Assembly: GCA_030752795.1 (NCBI GenBank)
Contig: JASMDM010000010.1
Span: forward strand, 1 to 64,000
Origin: SAR202 cluster bacterium
GTDB lineage: Bacteria > Chloroflexota > Dehalococcoidia > Lucifugimonadales > UBA1123
DNA: 64,000 bases
Direction of reading: 5' to 3'
Part shown: one piece after another, positions 61,412-64,000 of the stretch
Position numbering within the stretch: the stretch's first letter is position 1
Layout of the letters: every line of letters starts with the position of its first letter
Program-made: the position numbers and the translations under genes
Notes under the pieces: generated by a model
What the model saw: only the letters and a program-made list of their open reading frames with translations
Databases searched by the model: none
What the model was told of the DNA's origin: nothing

Positions 61412-62089
61412 ATGTGCGGAAGATTCACGCTGACCGCCCACGATGACGCACTGGCGGACGCCTTCTCGTTCACGCAAGCCGACTTGGGCTGGGTGCCGAG
61501 CTACAACATCGCGCCGACGCAACAGGTCCTCGTCGTGACCAACGACGGGAGCGAGAACCGGGCCCATCAGATGCGCTGGGGACTGGTGCCTTCTTGGGCG
61601 AAGGACGCGTCGATCGGCAATCGCATGATCAACGCGCGCGCCGAGACCGCGGCCGAGAAGCCCAGCTTCCGGACGGCGTTCAAAAAACGACGATGCCTTG
61701 TCCTCGCCGACAGCTACTATGAATGGAAGAAAACCGGCGGCAAGAAGACGCCGATGCGAATCATGGTCGGCGACGGCGAGCTCTTTGCGTTCGCCGGACT
61801 GTGGGAGTACTGGCACCCGTCCGACGACGAAGGCATCCTCTCCTGCACGATCGTCACCACCGCTGCCAACAGCTTCATGGAAACGATCCACAATCGCATG
61901 CCCGTGATTCTTCCCCGCGAATCGGCAGAAGCTTGGCTTGATCCGAGCATTGAAGACGTTGCGACGGTCTCCGAATTACTGTTGCCGTGCGATTCCGATG
62001 CGATGATCGCACACGAGGTCTCGACCTTCGTGAACTCGCCCCGCAATAACACTCCCGATTGCATCGCCCCGGTGCAATCGCTGCTGTAG
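61412..62089 (+). CDS. SRAP (HMCES/YedK) domain protein
   Basis: MCGRFTLTAHDD...YNIAPTQQ...NARAETAAEKPSFR...EWKK; catalytic Cys2. Confidence 0.94.
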   Translation: MCGRFTLTAHDDALADAFSFTQADLGWVPSYNIAPTQQVLVVTNDGSENRAHQMRWGLVPSWAKDASIGNRMINARAETAAEKPSFRTAFKKRRCLVLADSYYEWKKTGGKKTPMRIMVGDGELFAFAGLWEYWHPSDDEGILSCTIVTTAANSFMETIHNRMPVILPRESAEAWLDPSIEDVATVSELLLPCDSDAMIAHEVSTFVNSPRNNTPDCIAPVQSLL

Positions 62090-62269
62090 ATGTCCGTTTG
62101 CCATTCTGAGGCCGCGGCCGAAGAATCTGGCCCCACGGCGCCAATGCCACCCTGCGAGACCCGAGATGCTTCGCTTCGCTCAGCATGGCGATCGGGGCAA
62201 CCCATGTATCATGTGCCAATACGCATTGCCTTTCGAATTTCCAACCTGACACGCCCACGATTCTGAAGA

Positions 62270-62557
62270 ATGGCTCAATATTACGTCTACATCATGACCA
62301 ATCGATCGGGAACGCTATACGTCATCGTCACCCTCGATCTGGTCAGAAAAATGTACGAGCACAAGAACAAACTCGTTCACGGATTTACGAGCAGGTACAA
62401 TATTGATCGACTCATTCTCTTCGAACAGACCGATGATTTCGAATCCGCTGTGACTCGCGAAAAACAGATCAAGGGCTGGACTCGCAAAAAGAAGATCGAC
62501 TTGATCCGACAATCCAACGAAACATGGAGAGACCTCTCCGAGGGGTGGCTCGAGTAG
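62270..62557 (+). CDS. GIY-YIG nuclease superfamily protein
   Basis: YYVYIMTNRSGTLYV...REKQIKGWTRKKKIDLI. Confidence 0.88.
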   Translation: MAQYYVYIMTNRSGTLYVIVTLDLVRKMYEHKNKLVHGFTSRYNIDRLILFEQTDDFESAVTREKQIKGWTRKKKIDLIRQSNETWRDLSEGWLE

Positions 62558-62585
62558 GGCGCATCTGCGCTGCGGGAAGAAACAC

Positions 62586-63692
62586 ATGGCCGGCATCTAC
62601 CTCGACTATAACGCGACCACGCCCATCGACCCACAGGTCGCCGACGCGATGATGCCGTACATCCGGCACAGCTTCGGCAATCCGTCGAGCGGCCACTCCT
62701 TCGGCGTCGAGGTGCGAGATGGCATGGACCGAGCTCGGGGAGAGGTCGCGCGACTGCTCGGTTGCGAATCGGGCGGAGTGGTGTTTACCGGCGGCGGCAC
62801 CGAAGCCAACAACCACGCGATCAAAGGCGTCGCGGCCAGCCACGGGCATCGAGGGCGTCACGTTATCACCTCGGCCATCGAACACCCCGCCGTCGAGGAA
62901 GTCTGCCGCTACCTGGAAGGGCAAGGCTTCACCGTGACGTACCTCCCCGTAGATCGCGACGGTCTGATGCACCCCGAACAAGTCGAGGAAGCCATCACGT
63001 CCGAAACCATCCTCGTCACGATCATGCACGCGAACAACGAAGTAGGCACGATCCAGCCCATCCGCGAGATCACGGAGGTCGCGCACCGAAATGGCGCGCT
63101 GATGCGCTCAATCGGTCGGCAAGATACCCGTGAAAGTCGACGACCTTGGCGTCGATCTGCTGTCCATCGCCGGGCACAAGTTGTATGCTCCCAAGGGCGT
63201 TGGGGCGCTCTACATTCGTGACGGCGTCACCGTCGAGAAGCCCATGCACGGCGCGGACCATGAATCGGGTCGAAGAGCTGGCACCGAGAACGTCGTCCTC
63301 GTGTCCGGTCTGGGCGCGGCATGCCAGCTCATCGAGGACAATCTCGAATCGTGTACGGCGCAGATGCGCGAGATGCGGGATCGGCTCGAGGCAGGCGTGA
63401 TGCGAGTCTATCCGGAAACCGCGTTCAACGGCCACCCGGACAAGCGCCTGCCGAACACAACCAGTGTCAGCTTCAAGGGTCTCTCGAGGCCAACGCGATA
63501 CTCGCCGAGATCGAAGGCGTTGCCGCGTCGGCTGGCGCGGCGTGTCACAGCGATCGTATCGACGTTTCGCCGGTGCTGATGGCGATGGGCGTGCCGATCG
63601 AGTACGCGATGGGCACGGTCCGGCTTTCGGTAGGCAGGTACACGACAGCAGATGGAATCGACTCAGCCGTCGAGCAGACCGGCCCGTGGTAG
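62586..63692 (+). pseudogene. Cysteine desulfurase (NifS/IscS-like), disrupted by two indels
   Basis: IYLDYNATTPID; frame breaks at ~63105 and ~63485; SIAGHKLYAPKG and ASAGAACHSD in other frames. Confidence 0.85.
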
Positions 63693-63731
63693 GCGCGCTC
63701 GCCGGAGTTTAATCAAAGAAGGCAATTTACG

Positions 63732-64000
63732 ATGCAGAAGTCTCAGCCGGAATACGAAGTTGTCCTTTTATCCGACGTGATGGTCCCGTTGCGAGACGGC
63801 GTCCGCTTGGCGACGGACGTCTACCTGCCGGCACGCAACGGCAATGCCGTGTCCGAGCCGCTGCCCGCCGTGATGCAACGAACCCCGTACGACAAGACGG
63901 TCCAGGCTCGACGAGACGACGCAGCCCAGTACTTCGCCAGTCGAGGATACGCGGTCGTGTTCCAGGACACCCGCGGGCGATTCAACTCCGAGGGCAAGTT
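63732..64000 (+). CDS. CocE/NonD family hydrolase, N-terminal part (runs off right edge)
   Basis: VMVPLRDGVRLATDVYLPA...QRTPYDKT...RGYAVVFQDTRGRF. Confidence 0.88.
   Translation, partial: MQKSQPEYEVVLLSDVMVPLRDGVRLATDVYLPARNGNAVSEPLPAVMQRTPYDKTVQARRDDAAQYFASRGYAVVFQDTRGRFNSEGK

Noticed and set aside
1-64000. CRISPR arrays, tRNA or rRNA genes
   Set aside because: No regularly spaced repeats, cloverleaf-like segments or rRNA signatures were recognised by eye; a tRNAscan/Infernal run would be needed to be certain.

Overview
Chromosomal window of a fairly GC-rich bacterium, possibly Chloroflexota/Dehalococcoidia-like (weak inference). It carries mostly housekeeping and catabolic genes: gltBD with two glnA paralogs, rnc, pth, rnhA, moaC, rpsF-ssb-rpsR, hom, ilvE, rpsU, dnaA, obgE, nadD, a thiolase/acyl-CoA dehydrogenase cluster, a histidine kinase/response regulator pair, and others. 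The main discovery is two probable selenoprotein genes that standard ORF calling truncates. (1) A DsbA/FrnE-like oxidoreductase (10971..11600) has an in-frame TGA exactly at the catalytic Cys (YFDYA-U-PWVY). It has a consensus promoter, a Shine-Dalgarno sequence and a bacterial-SECIS-like hairpin starting shortly after the TGA. (2) An ArsC/Spx-like protein (39463..39813) has an in-frame TGA at the first Cys of the CxxC site (YYTWTR-U-STCRK), followed by a 7-bp hairpin whose loop lies at nearly the same distance. Other points of interest: a ~51-bp minisatellite in rpsF, hairpins between ssb and rpsR, a candidate oriC downstream of dnaA, ~0.3-kb direct repeats flanking an aldo/keto reductase, a head-to-head junction of two truncated genes (DUF3179/SDR), an IS3-like remnant, and several single-base frameshifts. 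Some frameshifts sit in homopolymers, so assembly error must be considered. No tRNA, rRNA or CRISPR array was recognised. All calls were made by eye without database searches.
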